A stretch of 33,280 nucleotides of DNA from Chloroflexota bacterium. Its GTDB lineage: Bacteria > Chloroflexota > Dormibacteria > Dormibacterales > Dormibacteraceae. Below, piece by piece: positions 15,804 through 24,189 of the stretch. The position numbers and the translations under genes were made by a program. Location of the stretch: NCBI GenBank assembly GCA_005880855.1, contig VBGM01000024.1, forward strand, positions 1 through 33,280. Direction: 5' to 3'. Every line of letters starts with the position of its first letter. Positions within the stretch are counted from its first letter, which is position 1. The notes beneath the pieces are model-generated. The model ran no database searches. It saw only the letters and a list, made by a program, of their open reading frames with translations, and had not been told where the DNA came from.

Positions 15804-17072
15804 TCAAATGCGCAGCAGCTCCGGCTGCGCCTGCTCGACCTGGTAGCGAACGGATTTCGCGGGCTGCAACAACTCGCTCATCGGGTACGGGCCCGCGCTG
15901 CGACCCGCAATCGAAGCCATCCACGCCACCTGGTACCTCACCGATGCTTGCACGAGGTATCCATCCTGGTTGTGCGCCTCGAAAACGTGGGTGATCGGCG
16001 ATTGGCGCGGGTAGGGCAGCCCGAAGCCGTAGGCGCCCGCGACATCGGCGCGGCCGCCATCGCCGAAATCCCAATGGGCAGAAAGGGGCGTGGCGGTGAT
16101 TGCGTAGTCGATCCCTCCGACGATTTCGTGAATGGTCACCGCACGCGGAGCCGGAGCCAGCCAGAACCATGAGTCCAACCCGACCAGCCCGAGCGCGCTG
16201 GGATTGGCCATCACCCGAGACGACAGCTCGGTCCAGCCCGGCATCGGAGGCGCGGCCAGCGCACGCGAGCATGCGACCTGCTCGGGGCTTGCGTTTTGCA
16301 CCTTGTCGAAGGCCTGCACATGGATGCAGCCGACATCAGCCGGCAGCATGCCTCTCTGCGTGATCGTCCGGGGCTGCGGGGTCGAAAGCAGCTGCAGCCG
16401 CTCGGGCCGCCCGTCGACGGTCAGCCACGACGTGTAATGGTCCATGCCGGCCACGAAGTAGTCCGCCCCCGCGCCATCGCCCACGTCGAAGACCGGATCC
16501 CACGTGAACGAGACCGTGCCGGCGGTGATGAGCGACACCCGCGGCTGCGGGGACTGGGGGGGCACCGAGTCGACATAGATGTCGACGACGGGATAGCCGT
16601 ACTGGTCCGCCATGTACGGAGGTGGCGTCGCGCTGCGATAGCGTCCGAACCCGCACTCTCCGCCGAATGTCCAGTTGTAGTACGCGATGTACTGCTTGAC
16701 GTGTCCATGGACCGCCCATCCATTGCTCGCGAAATTCCAGTGGTAGTGGTCTGGGTAATCCTCGTGCAGGAGCCACACCCAGCCCGAGGTGTCACCCGGC
16801 TTGCCCCTGAAGTCGCCGTAGAAATACCCATACCAATCGTCGTAGCCGGGATTCGGATGAAAGCCGTAGAAGGTCTCACGCTCGGGGTTGGTGGGCACCA
16901 ACGGGTCGTTGGTGATGACGGTTGCCGTCCACATGTCGGAATGGTTGGTGCACCATCCCGGCGGATCGCCGTATCGGGAACTCCCCCACGCCGACTCCGC
17001 CAGCACGTGCGACGGAATCAGCGTCGGAGAGCTCAGGAGCACGAGGAGCGCGGCCACGAGAGCACCGGTCAT
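15804..17072 (-). CDS. Secreted protein of unknown function with PKD-like C-terminal region
   Basis: 422 aa. An N-terminal signal peptide (GALVAALLVLLSSPTLIPSHVLAESA) marks it as exported. The next 140 residues are unusually rich in Trp, Tyr, His and Gly (YDDWYGYFYGDFRG, DYPDHYHWNFASNGW), with cysteines in GWCTNHSDMW and GGECGFGRY. A middle fibronectin-like part (VSFTWDPVFDVGDG) and a C-terminal PKD-like part (HWDFGDGG, then THVFEAHNQDGYLVQASVRYQV) suggest beta-sandwich modules used in extracellular binding. No catalytic motif is apparent. Start ATG 17070-17072 has TAGGTT ending 9 nt upstream. It is divergent from the TetR gene. Confidence 0.7.
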   Translation of the reverse strand: MTGALVAALLVLLSSPTLIPSHVLAESAWGSSRYGDPPGWCTNHSDMWTATVITNDPLVPTNPERETFYGFHPNPGYDDWYGYFYGDFRGKPGDTSGWVWLLHEDYPDHYHWNFASNGWAVHGHVKQYIAYYNWTFGGECGFGRYRSATPPPYMADQYGYPVVDIYVDSVPPQSPQPRVSLITAGTVSFTWDPVFDVGDGAGADYFVAGMDHYTSWLTVDGRPERLQLLSTPQPRTITQRGMLPADVGCIHVQAFDKVQNASPEQVACSRALAAPPMPGWTELSSRVMANPSALGLVGLDSWFWLAPAPRAVTIHEIVGGIDYAITATPLSAHWDFGDGGRADVAGAYGFGLPYPRQSPITHVFEAHNQDGYLVQASVRYQVAWMASIAGRSAGPYPMSELLQPAKSVRYQVEQAQPELLRI

Positions 17073-17081
17073 CTCGAGCCC

Positions 17082-17087
17082 AACCTA
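17082..17087 (-). promoter_or_regulatory. Leaderless -10 box (TAGGTT) for the secreted-protein gene
   Basis: Minus strand TAGGTT, 9 nt before the ATG at 17072. Confidence 0.45.
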
Positions 17088-17133
17088 AAGCTGCGAGCGC
17101 AGGGCGCCAATCCTGCCTGTTAAGAATTGGCAC

Positions 17134-17162
17134 TTGACGAGACGCGACGTCTCGTCTAGTCT
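17134..17162 (+). promoter_or_regulatory. Promoter of the TetR gene (TTGACG-17-TAGTCT)
   Basis: -35 TTGACG at 17134-17139 and -10 TAGTCT at 17157-17162 with the ideal 17-nt spacing. The -10 ends 8 nt before the ATG, so transcription should begin at or next to the start codon. Confidence 0.75.
17136..17156. promoter_or_regulatory. 21-bp palindromic operator of the TetR regulator
   Basis: Arms GACGAGACG and CGTCTCGTC are perfect reverse complements (9 bp each) around CGA. The palindrome fills the space between -35 and -10, where a bound repressor would block RNA polymerase, so autorepression of the tetR-ABC operon is likely. Confidence 0.8.
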
Positions 17163-17170
17163 CGCCGCAA

Positions 17171-17951
17171 ATGGCGGCGGGCACTCGCGAGCGGATCCTC
17201 AGCGAGGCGCGCGGCCTTCTGGTACGGGGCGAGATAGCTACGGTGGGCCAGATCGCGGCGGCGGCGGGCGTGTCACGAACGAGCTTCTACCGCGCGTTCG
17301 ACTCGAGGGATGAGCTGCTGGCGGCCCTCGACGTGCAGCCGGAACCCGCCGCCCGGGAGCGCATCCTCGACGCGGCCCTGGACATGGTCGGCGAGGGCGG
17401 CCTGACCGCGCTGTCGATGGACGACCTGGCGACCCGATCCGGCGTCTCGCGTGCCACGCTATATCGGCTCTTCCCAGGCAAGCCGGCATTGTTCGCGAAC
17501 CTTCTGCGGACCTACTCCCCGCTCGAACCAGTCAGCCGGGTCGTGGAATCGATGCGCGACCAACCGCCGGACGAGGTCATGCCGGAGATCGCACGCGTGG
17601 TGTTCAAGGCCGTCTACGGTCCCGGAGCCCCGCGCATCGGAGTGCTCAGGGCGATATTTCTCGAGGTCAGCACGTTGAGCCCCGACGCCGAAGAGGGCGG
17701 GCGCGACCTCGCGGGCATGATCTTCGCTTCCGTGGGCGGCTACGTGATGTCCCAGATGTCAGAGGGACGCCTGCGCCGGATGCATCCCCTGCTCGCGATG
17801 CAGTCCTTCATCGGACCGATCTTCTTTCACCTGCTGACTCGGTCGATGGCGGAGCGCCTGCTGGGACTGGATATCGATGGCGAGCAAGCTGTGGTCGAGC
17901 TGGCGCGGGCCTGGTTGCGCGCGATGAAACCGGATGAGGAGGTGGATTCCA

Positions 17952-17959
<8 letters not shown>
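17171..17959 (+). CDS. TetR-family regulator with two tandem HTH domains
   Basis: 262 aa, longer than the usual 190-220. Residues 5-52 form one TetR_N domain (TRERILSEARGLL, then VGQIAAAAGVSRTSFYRAF) and residues 61-112 form a second (ARERILDAALDMV, then MDDLATRSGVSRATLYRLF). The C-terminal ligand-binding part (about 115-255) follows the second copy. Two complete recognition helices in one chain are unusual; the first may have arisen by duplication or fusion. The 8-bp overlap with the ABC ATPase gene and the palindrome in its promoter indicate control of the exporter. The ATG at 17171 is close behind a strong promoter and has no leader. Ligand unknown, probably a hydrophobic compound. Confidence 0.88.
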
Positions 17960-18667
<708 letters not shown>

Positions 18668-18671
<4 letters not shown>

Positions 18672-19768
18672 GCGGGCACCGCGTCGCCGCCATCACGCGA
18701 AGGCTGATGCAGCAATTCCGCCGCGACCGCAGGACGCTGGCGCTGCTGTTCGTCGCGCCGATCGTCATCCTCGCCTTGCTGGGTTACATGATCAGGGGCT
18801 CGTCGTCGACCCCGGCAGTCGGTATCGCGAACGAGGACCAGGGCCCGCTCGGAGCCATGTTCGCATCGGCCCTCGAGCACTCGTCGTTGATCAGCGCGAG
18901 CACGATCCAGGCCCCTGATGGGGACGCCAAGCTCAAAGATGGCTCGCTCGCCGCGTACATCGTGTTCCCCAGTGATTTCAGCCAGCGCGCGCAGGCGGGC
19001 ACCATCGCGCCCGAGGTCCACCTCGAAGGTTCGCAGCCTGGCACGTCGGTGCCGGTGCTCCAGGCGCTGCAACGGGCGCTCGCGTCCGTGGCGTCGACCG
19101 GCCCGGGCGCTGGACTTCGCTTCGCTCCGCAGGTGCATTACCTGTACGGCGGGCCCGACCTGGACACGTTGGATTACTTTGGGGCGGCCTTCATCGGACT
19201 CATCGTCTTCTTCCTGGTGTTCGTGATCACGATCGTCGCTTTCCTCAACGAGCGCTCGCTCGGCACCCTCGAACGCTTGATGGCGAGCCCGCTGCGCCGC
19301 GGTGAGATCGTGCTCGGCTACATGCTCGGGTTCACCATCCTCGCGTTGGTCCAGTCGGCCGAGGTGCTCACCTTCGCGCTGGCCGTGCTCAAGGTGCACA
19401 ACGAAGGCAACGTGCTCCTGATCTTCGGGCTGGAAGCCCTCATGGCTCTCGCGGCGGTGAACCTCGGGATCTTCCTGAGCATGTTCGCGCGCACCGAGTT
19501 TCAGGCCGTGCAGTTCATCCCGCTGGTGGTCGTGCCGCAGTTCCTGCTCTCGGGGATCCTCTTCCCCGTCTCGACGGAGCCGAAGCCGCTGCAGGTGGTG
19601 TCGGACGTGCTCCCGCTGACGTACGCGGTCAACGGGCTTCGCGACCTCATGATCAAAGGCGCCGACCTGACCTGGCCTTCGCTGCAGCTGGACATCGGCG
19701 TCGTCGCCGGGTTCTGCGTGCTGCTCATCGCTGCCGGGGTCGCGACTTTGAGACGGCGTATCGCCTAG
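18668..19768 (+). CDS. ABC-2 type permease, DrrB-like
   Basis: 366 aa membrane subunit. One N-terminal segment (TLALLFVAPIVILALLGYMI, about residues 23-42) is followed by an external domain of some 125 residues (VGIANEDQGPLGAMF and further). Five more segments follow: FIGLIVFFLVFVITIVAFL, IVLGYMLGFTILALVQSAEVL, LLIFGLEALMALAAVNLGIF, FIPLVVVPQFLLSGILFPV and GVVAGFCVLLIAAGVATL. The ERSLGTLERLMASPLRRGEIVLGY motif between TM2 and TM3 is typical of ABC-2 permeases. The start ATG overlaps the ATPase stop (ATGA), with GAGGGGG just upstream. Likely exports a small hydrophobic compound with the ATPase. Confidence 0.92.
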
Positions 19769-19795
19769 GCGTTTCGGCGTGGGGTCGCCGCCTCG

Positions 19796-19801
19796 TAAGC
19801 T
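19796..19801 (+). promoter_or_regulatory. Leaderless -10 box (TAAGCT) for the zinc-ribbon gene
   Basis: TAAGCT ends 6 nt before the ATG at 19808, in the gap after the permease stop, so the gene has its own promoter. Confidence 0.45.
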
Positions 19802-19807
19802 GCGGAG

Positions 19808-20119
19808 ATGATGCTCGCGTGCTCTCGGCGGTGTGGCGGAAGGCTGTTCCGCGCCCTATTCGCCGAGGTCGAGCTGGACGCCTCTGGCGAATTTCAGGAT
19901 TTCCGAATCGCCCAGCCAGGCTACATCTGCCTGAACTGCGGCTCGCCCGCCTTCGACCTCGGCGAGGTGCCGGCCGAGATGGCGGCCGAGGCGCAGGCGG
20001 AGGCGGACGAGGCGAAGCCGGCGGCGGTGGACATCCTGTGCCCGGTGTGCGAGACGCTGGTCCAGGTCGACGAAGGCATGGAGTGCCCGAACTGCGGGTC
20101 GCCGCTGGAGGTCGCCTGA
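19808..20119 (+). CDS. Small zinc-ribbon protein
   Basis: 103 aa. Cysteine pairs occur in CSRRC near the N-terminus, CLNC at about residue 41, then CPVC (about 78) and CPNCG (about 94). An Ala/Glu-rich linker (AEMAAEAQAEADEAKPA) separates the two halves. The C-terminal CPVC...CPNCG is a classic zinc ribbon; the N-terminal half may make a second one from CSRRC and CLNC. No family name can be given. Such proteins often act as adaptors or in RNA or DNA binding. It follows the ABC genes on the same strand but with its own -10 box, and faces the ligase gene tail to tail with 3 bp between stops. A second ATG three bases on is an alternative start. Confidence 0.7.
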   Translation: MMLACSRRCGGRLFRALFAEVELDASGEFQDFRIAQPGYICLNCGSPAFDLGEVPAEMAAEAQAEADEAKPAAVDILCPVCETLVQVDEGMECPNCGSPLEVA

Positions 20120-20122
20120 CCC

Positions 20123-21367
20123 CTAGGTGAGGGAGGCGGTGCCGGCGAGGATGCCCATCATCCATCGCACGGCCGGCGCGTCGCCCTCGCGGACCGCCGC
20201 ACGCAGAACGCGGATCGCGCGAGGGGTATCGAGGTCGTCGGCCAGCGCGCGGTTGAACTGATCGAGTAGCCGCCGCGTCCCCGCCGCCATACTTTTTAAG
20301 GGTCCCACCCCCACCACCTCAGGTTGAGTAGGTCCCACCCCCGCCCGCTCACCTGCCAACAAAGCGTGCACGCGCTCAGCCAGCCGGGCGGCCTGCGCCA
20401 GCCCCGACCACCTGAACTCCCAATCACGCCCATATCGATGCGAGGCCAGATAGAGCCGCACCGCGGCCGCGGGCGCCCGCTCCAGCGCCTGGGGGATCAG
20501 CACCAGGTTGCCGAGCGATTTGCTCATCTTCCGGTCCTCGTATTGGACGAGGTTAGTGTGCATCTAGGTGCGGGCGAAGGGAATCTTGCCTGTTAAGCAC
20601 TCCGACTGGGCGCGTTCCGACTCGTGGTGGCTGAAGGCGAGGTCGCGGCCGCCGCCGTGGATGTCGATCTGCTCGCCCAGGTAGCGCATCGCCATCGCCG
20701 AGCACTCGATGTGCCAGCCGGGCCGGCCCTCCCCAAACTTCGACGGCCACGCGGGTTCCTCAGGTTTCGATGAGCGCCACAGCGGAAAGTCGAGCGCGTC
20801 CTGCTTCGCACCCGGGCCTACCGTGCCGAGCAAATTCTCCTCGCGCAGCTTGCGGATCATCGACCGCCGCGTCCGGTGCGACAGCTTCCCGTAACCGCGA
20901 TAGCGGCTCGCGTCGAAATACAGCCCGTCCGTCTTGTACGCGTAGCCCTGCGCATGCAGCTTCGAGGCGGCACGAAGAATCGTCGCGATCTCACCGGACA
21001 CGCGCGGCATGAAATCAGGTACACGCCACCCCAGCGCGCCCATGTCGCGGAGGTGAATTGCCAGCTCGTGTTCGGCGAGCTCTCTCCAGTCGACGCCATC
21101 GCGTCGCGCGCGCTCGAACAGCGGATCGTCCACATCGGTGACGTTCTGCACGTACCGCACCCGCACGCCCCCCGCCTCCACGAAGCGAACCATGACGTCG
21201 TACGTGCAGAAGGTGAAGGCGTGGCCCATGTGGCCGGAGTCGTAAGGGGTCACGCCGCACACATACAGCCGCAGCAGCTTGCGGCCCCGCTCAACCCCCG
21301 GGTCGATTCGCACCTTCCGCCCGGTCAGCGTGTCGTGGACGCGCAGCGCCAGACCGGTGTCAGGCAA
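20123..21367 (-). pseudogene. MshC/CysS-like class I ligase interrupted by an in-frame TAG
   Basis: The full frame is 414 codons if the amber codon at 20564-20566 is read through. The first part (267 aa) has YVCGVTPYDSGHMGHAF (nucleotide-binding HxGH), YVQNVTDVDDPLFERA, GRPGWHIECSAMA and HHESERAQSE (zinc ligands); the second part (146 aa) begins MHTNLVQYEDRKMSKSLGNLV with KMSKS intact. Length and the DVDDPLFERARRDGVDWREL signature favour MshC (cysteine to GlcN-inositol in mycothiol synthesis) over the longer cysteinyl-tRNA synthetase, but I keep both open. The amber replaces the aromatic residue of the FxRxWMH/FARHYVH motif. The reading frame is otherwise uninterrupted. Start is TTG 21367, with TAGGGT 9 nt upstream. 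It may be a recent nonsense mutation, readthrough, or a sequencing or assembly error. Confidence 0.75.
20301..20342. repeat. 12-bp direct repeat (30-bp period) inside the ligase gene
   Basis: GGTCCCACCCCC occurs at 20301-20312 and 20331-20342. In the minus frame it duplicates GVGP (GVGPTQPEVVGVGP). The AT-rich ACTTTTTAAG just left of the first copy is unlike the rest of the gene, so a short inserted or expanded repeat in a linker is likely. Confidence 0.65.
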
Positions 21368-21376
21368 CCGAACCCG

Positions 21377-21382
21377 ACCCTA
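21377..21382 (-). promoter_or_regulatory. Leaderless -10 box (TAGGGT) for the MshC/CysS-like gene
   Basis: Minus strand TAGGGT, 9 nt before the TTG at 21367, in the 29-bp gap after metK. Confidence 0.4.
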
Positions 21383-21396
21383 AGACTGCCAGCCTG

Positions 21397-22626
21397 CTAA
21401 TCGACGGCGCGCGAGAGAACCGTTGCGTCGGCGCGCAGGGCCTCGACCCTGTTCGTGTCCTCCCAGGGCACGCCCAGGTCGTCGCGACCGAAGTGACCGT
21501 ATGCGGCGGTCGGCCGGTAGATCGGCCGCAGCAGGTCCATCTTCGCGATGATCGCCGCCGGCCGCAGATCGAAATGGCGCCGGACGAGCTCGAGCAGCTC
21601 GCGCTCGGGCACCGCGCCGGTGCCAAACGTCTCCACTGCGATCGAGGTCGGGTGCGCGCGGCCGATCGCGTACGACACCTGGACCTCGCAGCGCTCCGCG
21701 AGCCCGGCGGCGACCAGGTTCTTGGCCACGTGCCTGGCCGCATAGGCTGCCGACCGGTCGACCTTGCTCGGGTCCTTGCCGCTGAACGCGCCGCCGCCAT
21801 GACGGGCGACGCCGCCATACGTATCGACGATGATCTTGCGTCCGGTCAGGCCGGCATCCGCCGCGGGGCCGCCGACGATGAACTTCCCGCTTGGGTTGAC
21901 CATGATCTTCGTGTTGGCATCGATGACCATGCCCTCGAGCACCGGGTCGATGACCAGCGCGCGCACGCCGTCGTCGATCTCCTTCTGGCTCGCGCTGGCC
22001 GCGTGATGCGTCGAGACGACGATCGCCTCGATCCGCTTGGGCTTCCCTTGTTCGTACTCGACGGTGACCTGCGTCTTGCCATCCGGCCGCAAGAAGGGAA
22101 GCGATCCATCCTTGCGTGTCTGCGAGAGGCGCCGCGCCAGCCGGTGCGCGAGAGAGATGGTGAGCGGCATCAGCTCGGGGGTCTCGCGGCACGCAAAGCC
22201 GATCATCATGCCCTGGTCGCCGGCGCCCTGCAGCTCGAACGGGTCGTCCTCCAGGGTCCCTTCGCGCTCTTCCAGCGAGTGGTCTACGCTCGCCGCGATG
22301 TCAGGAGATTGCTCCTTCAAGTAAACCTGAATGAGCGCGTGGTCCGCGTCGAAGCCGATGTCCTCCGAGTTGTACCCGATGCCGCGAATGGTGTCGCGGA
22401 TAGTGCGCTGGATGTCGAGCTCGGCGTGTGTGGTGACCTCGCCGATGACCACGCACAGGCCCTTGGTGATGGCGGTCTCACATGCCACGCGGGCGTGAGG
22501 GTCCTGAGCGAGCATGCCGTCCAGAACCGCATCGGAAACCTGGTCGCACACCTTGTCCGGGTGGCCCTCGGTAACCGATTCCGAAGTCAGCAGGAACGAA
22601 TGTGAAGAGCCGAAGGAAGTAGCCAC
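21397..22626 (-). CDS. metK: S-adenosylmethionine synthetase
   Basis: 409 aa enzyme making SAM from methionine and ATP. Motifs: [22 protein letters not shown] near the N-terminus (His and Asp for ATP and Mg), [12 protein letters not shown], and [23 protein letters not shown]; the C-terminus has GHFGR and PWE as in other MetK proteins. The start is GTG at 22624-22626, with TATGAT 11 nt upstream and no Shine-Dalgarno, so the leader is at most a few bases; this leaves no room for a SAM riboswitch. It lies 29 bp upstream of the MshC/CysS-like gene on the same strand. Divergent from a lipoprotein gene. Confidence 0.96.
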   Translation of the reverse strand: MATSFGSSHSFLLTSESVTEGHPDKVCDQVSDAVLDGMLAQDPHARVACETAITKGLCVVIGEVTTHAELDIQRTIRDTIRGIGYNSEDIGFDADHALIQVYLKEQSPDIAASVDHSLEEREGTLEDDPFELQGAGDQGMMIGFACRETPELMPLTISLAHRLARRLSQTRKDGSLPFLRPDGKTQVTVEYEQGKPKRIEAIVVSTHHAASASQKEIDDGVRALVIDPVLEGMVIDANTKIMVNPSGKFIVGGPAADAGLTGRKIIVDTYGGVARHGGGAFSGKDPSKVDRSAAYAARHVAKNLVAAGLAERCEVQVSYAIGRAHPTSIAVETFGTGAVPERELLELVRRHFDLRPAAIIAKMDLLRPIYRPTAAYGHFGRDDLGVPWEDTNRVEALRADATVLSRAVD

Positions 22627-22637
22627 AACAGTGAGAG

Positions 22638-22643
22638 ATCATA
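22638..22643 (-). promoter_or_regulatory. -10 element (TATGAT) of metK
   Basis: Minus strand TATGAT, one mismatch from consensus, 11 nt before the GTG start. Predicted leader of about 4-5 nt. Confidence 0.6.
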
Positions 22644-22715
22644 TCGATCCCGGCGAACCGGCCCCCCGGGCGCGGGCGTTACCCGTTCGCAAACCGCCGC
22701 GTTGCGTCCAACACG

Positions 22716-23267
22716 ATGAAGAGGTTTGTGATCGTCATTGCGATGGTGTTGGTGCAAGGTTGTGACGCTCCGTGGGCGGGGCCAACCTTGCCCGACGGCT
22801 CGCACGCGCTCAACCTGACCGAGCTCAGCGTCCGGGGACCTTTCGATGTGGCTCCCGCCATCATTGCCTCGACCTCGCTTGTGGAGGTGCGGGATCAGGT
22901 GATCGCACATGCGGTTGGAATTCGCCGCCGAACCCCGGGCGAGGTCTGCCAGGCGTACGAGACCGTTCCGGACCCATGCTGGGCCCAGCAGGTCGACCAG
23001 GCCGGACATGTGTATGTGGCCGTGATCATCAATTACGAGTGCACGAGCTCGACCAAGGACGCCTCAGCCGCCGGCGGGCACACCCTCTACTACATCCATT
23101 GGGTCGGCAGTCCTCAGGGCGTGTGCAACGCATCGATGGCACAGCCGATGTGGCGCCTCTATTCCGCATCGAGAAGCGACCTGCCCAGCTCAGGGATGCT
23201 GAGGGTGCGTCTCGTGTTCCAGGGCTCAGCCCAAGGCGATATCGACACTCAGGTCCAGCTGACCTAG
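22716..23267 (+). CDS. Predicted lipoprotein of unknown function
   Basis: 183 aa. The signal peptide MKRFVIVIAMVLVQGC has a lipobox (VQGC, C16), so the protein should be lipid-anchored at the outer face of the membrane. Five further cysteines occur in the mature part, including EVCQAYETVPDPCW, YECTSS and GVCNAS, and could form disulfides. No conserved domain is recognised. The ATG at 22716 has no clear Shine-Dalgarno, and I see no TANNNT box in the preferred position. It ends 2 bp before the minus-strand small gene. Confidence 0.65.
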   Translation: MKRFVIVIAMVLVQGCDAPWAGPTLPDGSHALNLTELSVRGPFDVAPAIIASTSLVEVRDQVIAHAVGIRRRTPGEVCQAYETVPDPCWAQQVDQAGHVYVAVIINYECTSSTKDASAAGGHTLYYIHWVGSPQGVCNASMAQPMWRLYSASRSDLPSSGMLRVRLVFQGSAQGDIDTQVQLT

Positions 23268-23269
23268 CG

Positions 23270-23533
23270 TCAGGTCCCGTTGCGCTGGCGGCGGTCCTCG
23301 GGCGCCTGGCCGAGGAGCTGGGCCTGCAGCGCGAAGATGTCGTCGAGGACGCGGTCGATCCGCCTTCCCTCGAGACGGTGGTCGGCAATCACGCCGGCGC
23401 GCTCGAGATGCCGGCGCAAGGACGTGCCCAGCGGGCCGTCGACGCGCGTCTTGCCTCCGACCTGTGCCTCCTCGAGGAGCTGGAGGCAGCGATCGAGCGC
23501 GAGCTGGCGAAGCCTGTGCTCACGGACGGTCAT
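23270..23533 (-). CDS. Small protein coupled to the Rieske gene
   Basis: 87 aa from an ATG at 23531-23533 that overlaps the Rieske stop as ATGA. It is a soluble, charged, mostly helical protein: REHRLRQLALDRCLQLLEEAQ at the start, a glycine-containing middle (VDGPLGTSLRRHLERAGV) and a helical end (LDDIFALQAQLLGQAPEDRR). I do not recognise a family. It is the third gene of a sigma-Rieske-small protein operon, so a regulatory or assembly role with these two is plausible, but that is inference from position only. A longer frame (to 23689) overlaps the Rieske gene and is rejected. Confidence 0.6.
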   Translation of the reverse strand: MTVREHRLRQLALDRCLQLLEEAQVGGKTRVDGPLGTSLRRHLERAGVIADHRLEGRRIDRVLDDIFALQAQLLGQAPEDRRQRNGT

Positions 23534-24189
23534 GTTCCGAGGACCTCTACCCGTCCCGCCGCGGTGATCCGTGCCTTGACCTCGTTGAGGGCCGGCAGCG
23601 GGTAAGCCGGGCTGCTCGGCTTGCCGTCTGCTGCGAACGAGACCGGGTGGCAAGGGCACTCGAGCAGCCTTGTCCCCCCATCCCACCACAGCTCACAAGG
23701 CAGGTGCGAACAGATCGAGGAGACCGCCGTCACCGACTCGCCACGACGAAAGACGAAGGCGCCCACCGCGCCCGCTTTGACCAGCTTGCCCTGGCCTTCG
23801 GCGAAATCCGTGAGCGCTCCCACGTCCGTCCATTTGCCACCCAACGGCAGCACCGGCTTCGACGCCACCCGCGGCGCTGATCCCGCTGCCGGAGCGAGCG
23901 CCTTGCCCACCGCTCCGCCTGCAAGCGCCCCTGCAGCAACCCCCAGGCCGGCGACGAGCGCCGCCCGCCGGGTCAACCATGTCTCTTTCGGGGTGGATTC
24001 GAGGATCTGAGCCAGATGGCGGCGAAAGGCGGGGCTCATCCGTTGCGGGCCTTGCCGGGCAGCAGCGAACCGGGCCGCGGCCGTGATCGCCTCCTTTTCC
24101 TCTGCATCGCCGGCGCGCAGCCTCAACCGCCTGCCGTGCAGCAGGTCGTCCACGATGCGCTCTATCCGGTTCTCGGGTTTCTCACGCAT
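23530..24189 (-). CDS. Tat-anchored Rieske [2Fe-2S] protein with cytoplasmic N-terminal region
   Basis: 219 aa. Residues 1-70 are hydrophilic and helical (IERIVDDLLHGRRLRL, ending SPAFRRHLAQILES). A twin-arginine LTRRAAL (RR at 74-75) starts a hydrophobic anchor (76-97). The C-terminal Rieske domain has C160 and H162 in SICSHLPC and C178 and H181 in CPCH, so all four cluster ligands are present; C165 and C180 would make the usual disulfide. Rieske proteins serve in bc complexes, but no cytochrome b gene is near. Its ATG overlaps the sigma stop by 8 bp. The N-terminal region recalls anti-sigma proteins of this group, so a redox-sensing anti-sigma function is a hypothesis. Confidence 0.82.
   Translation of the reverse strand: MREKPENRIERIVDDLLHGRRLRLRAGDAEEKEAITAAARFAAARQGPQRMSPAFRRHLAQILESTPKETWLTRRAALVAGLGVAAGALAGGAVGKALAPAAGSAPRVASKPVLPLGGKWTDVGALTDFAEGQGKLVKAGAVGAFVFRRGESVTAVSSICSHLPCELWWDGGTRLLECPCHPVSFAADGKPSSPAYPLPALNEVKARITAAGRVEVLGT

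Noticed and set aside
17111-17122. TGCCTGTTAAG occurring both at about 17115 and at about 20588
   Set aside because: One copy is in an intergenic region and one is inside a coding gene, with no shared flanks; probably chance.
22627-22715. A SAM riboswitch before metK
   Set aside because: The -10 element is 11 nt before the start codon, so the leader is too short for a riboswitch.
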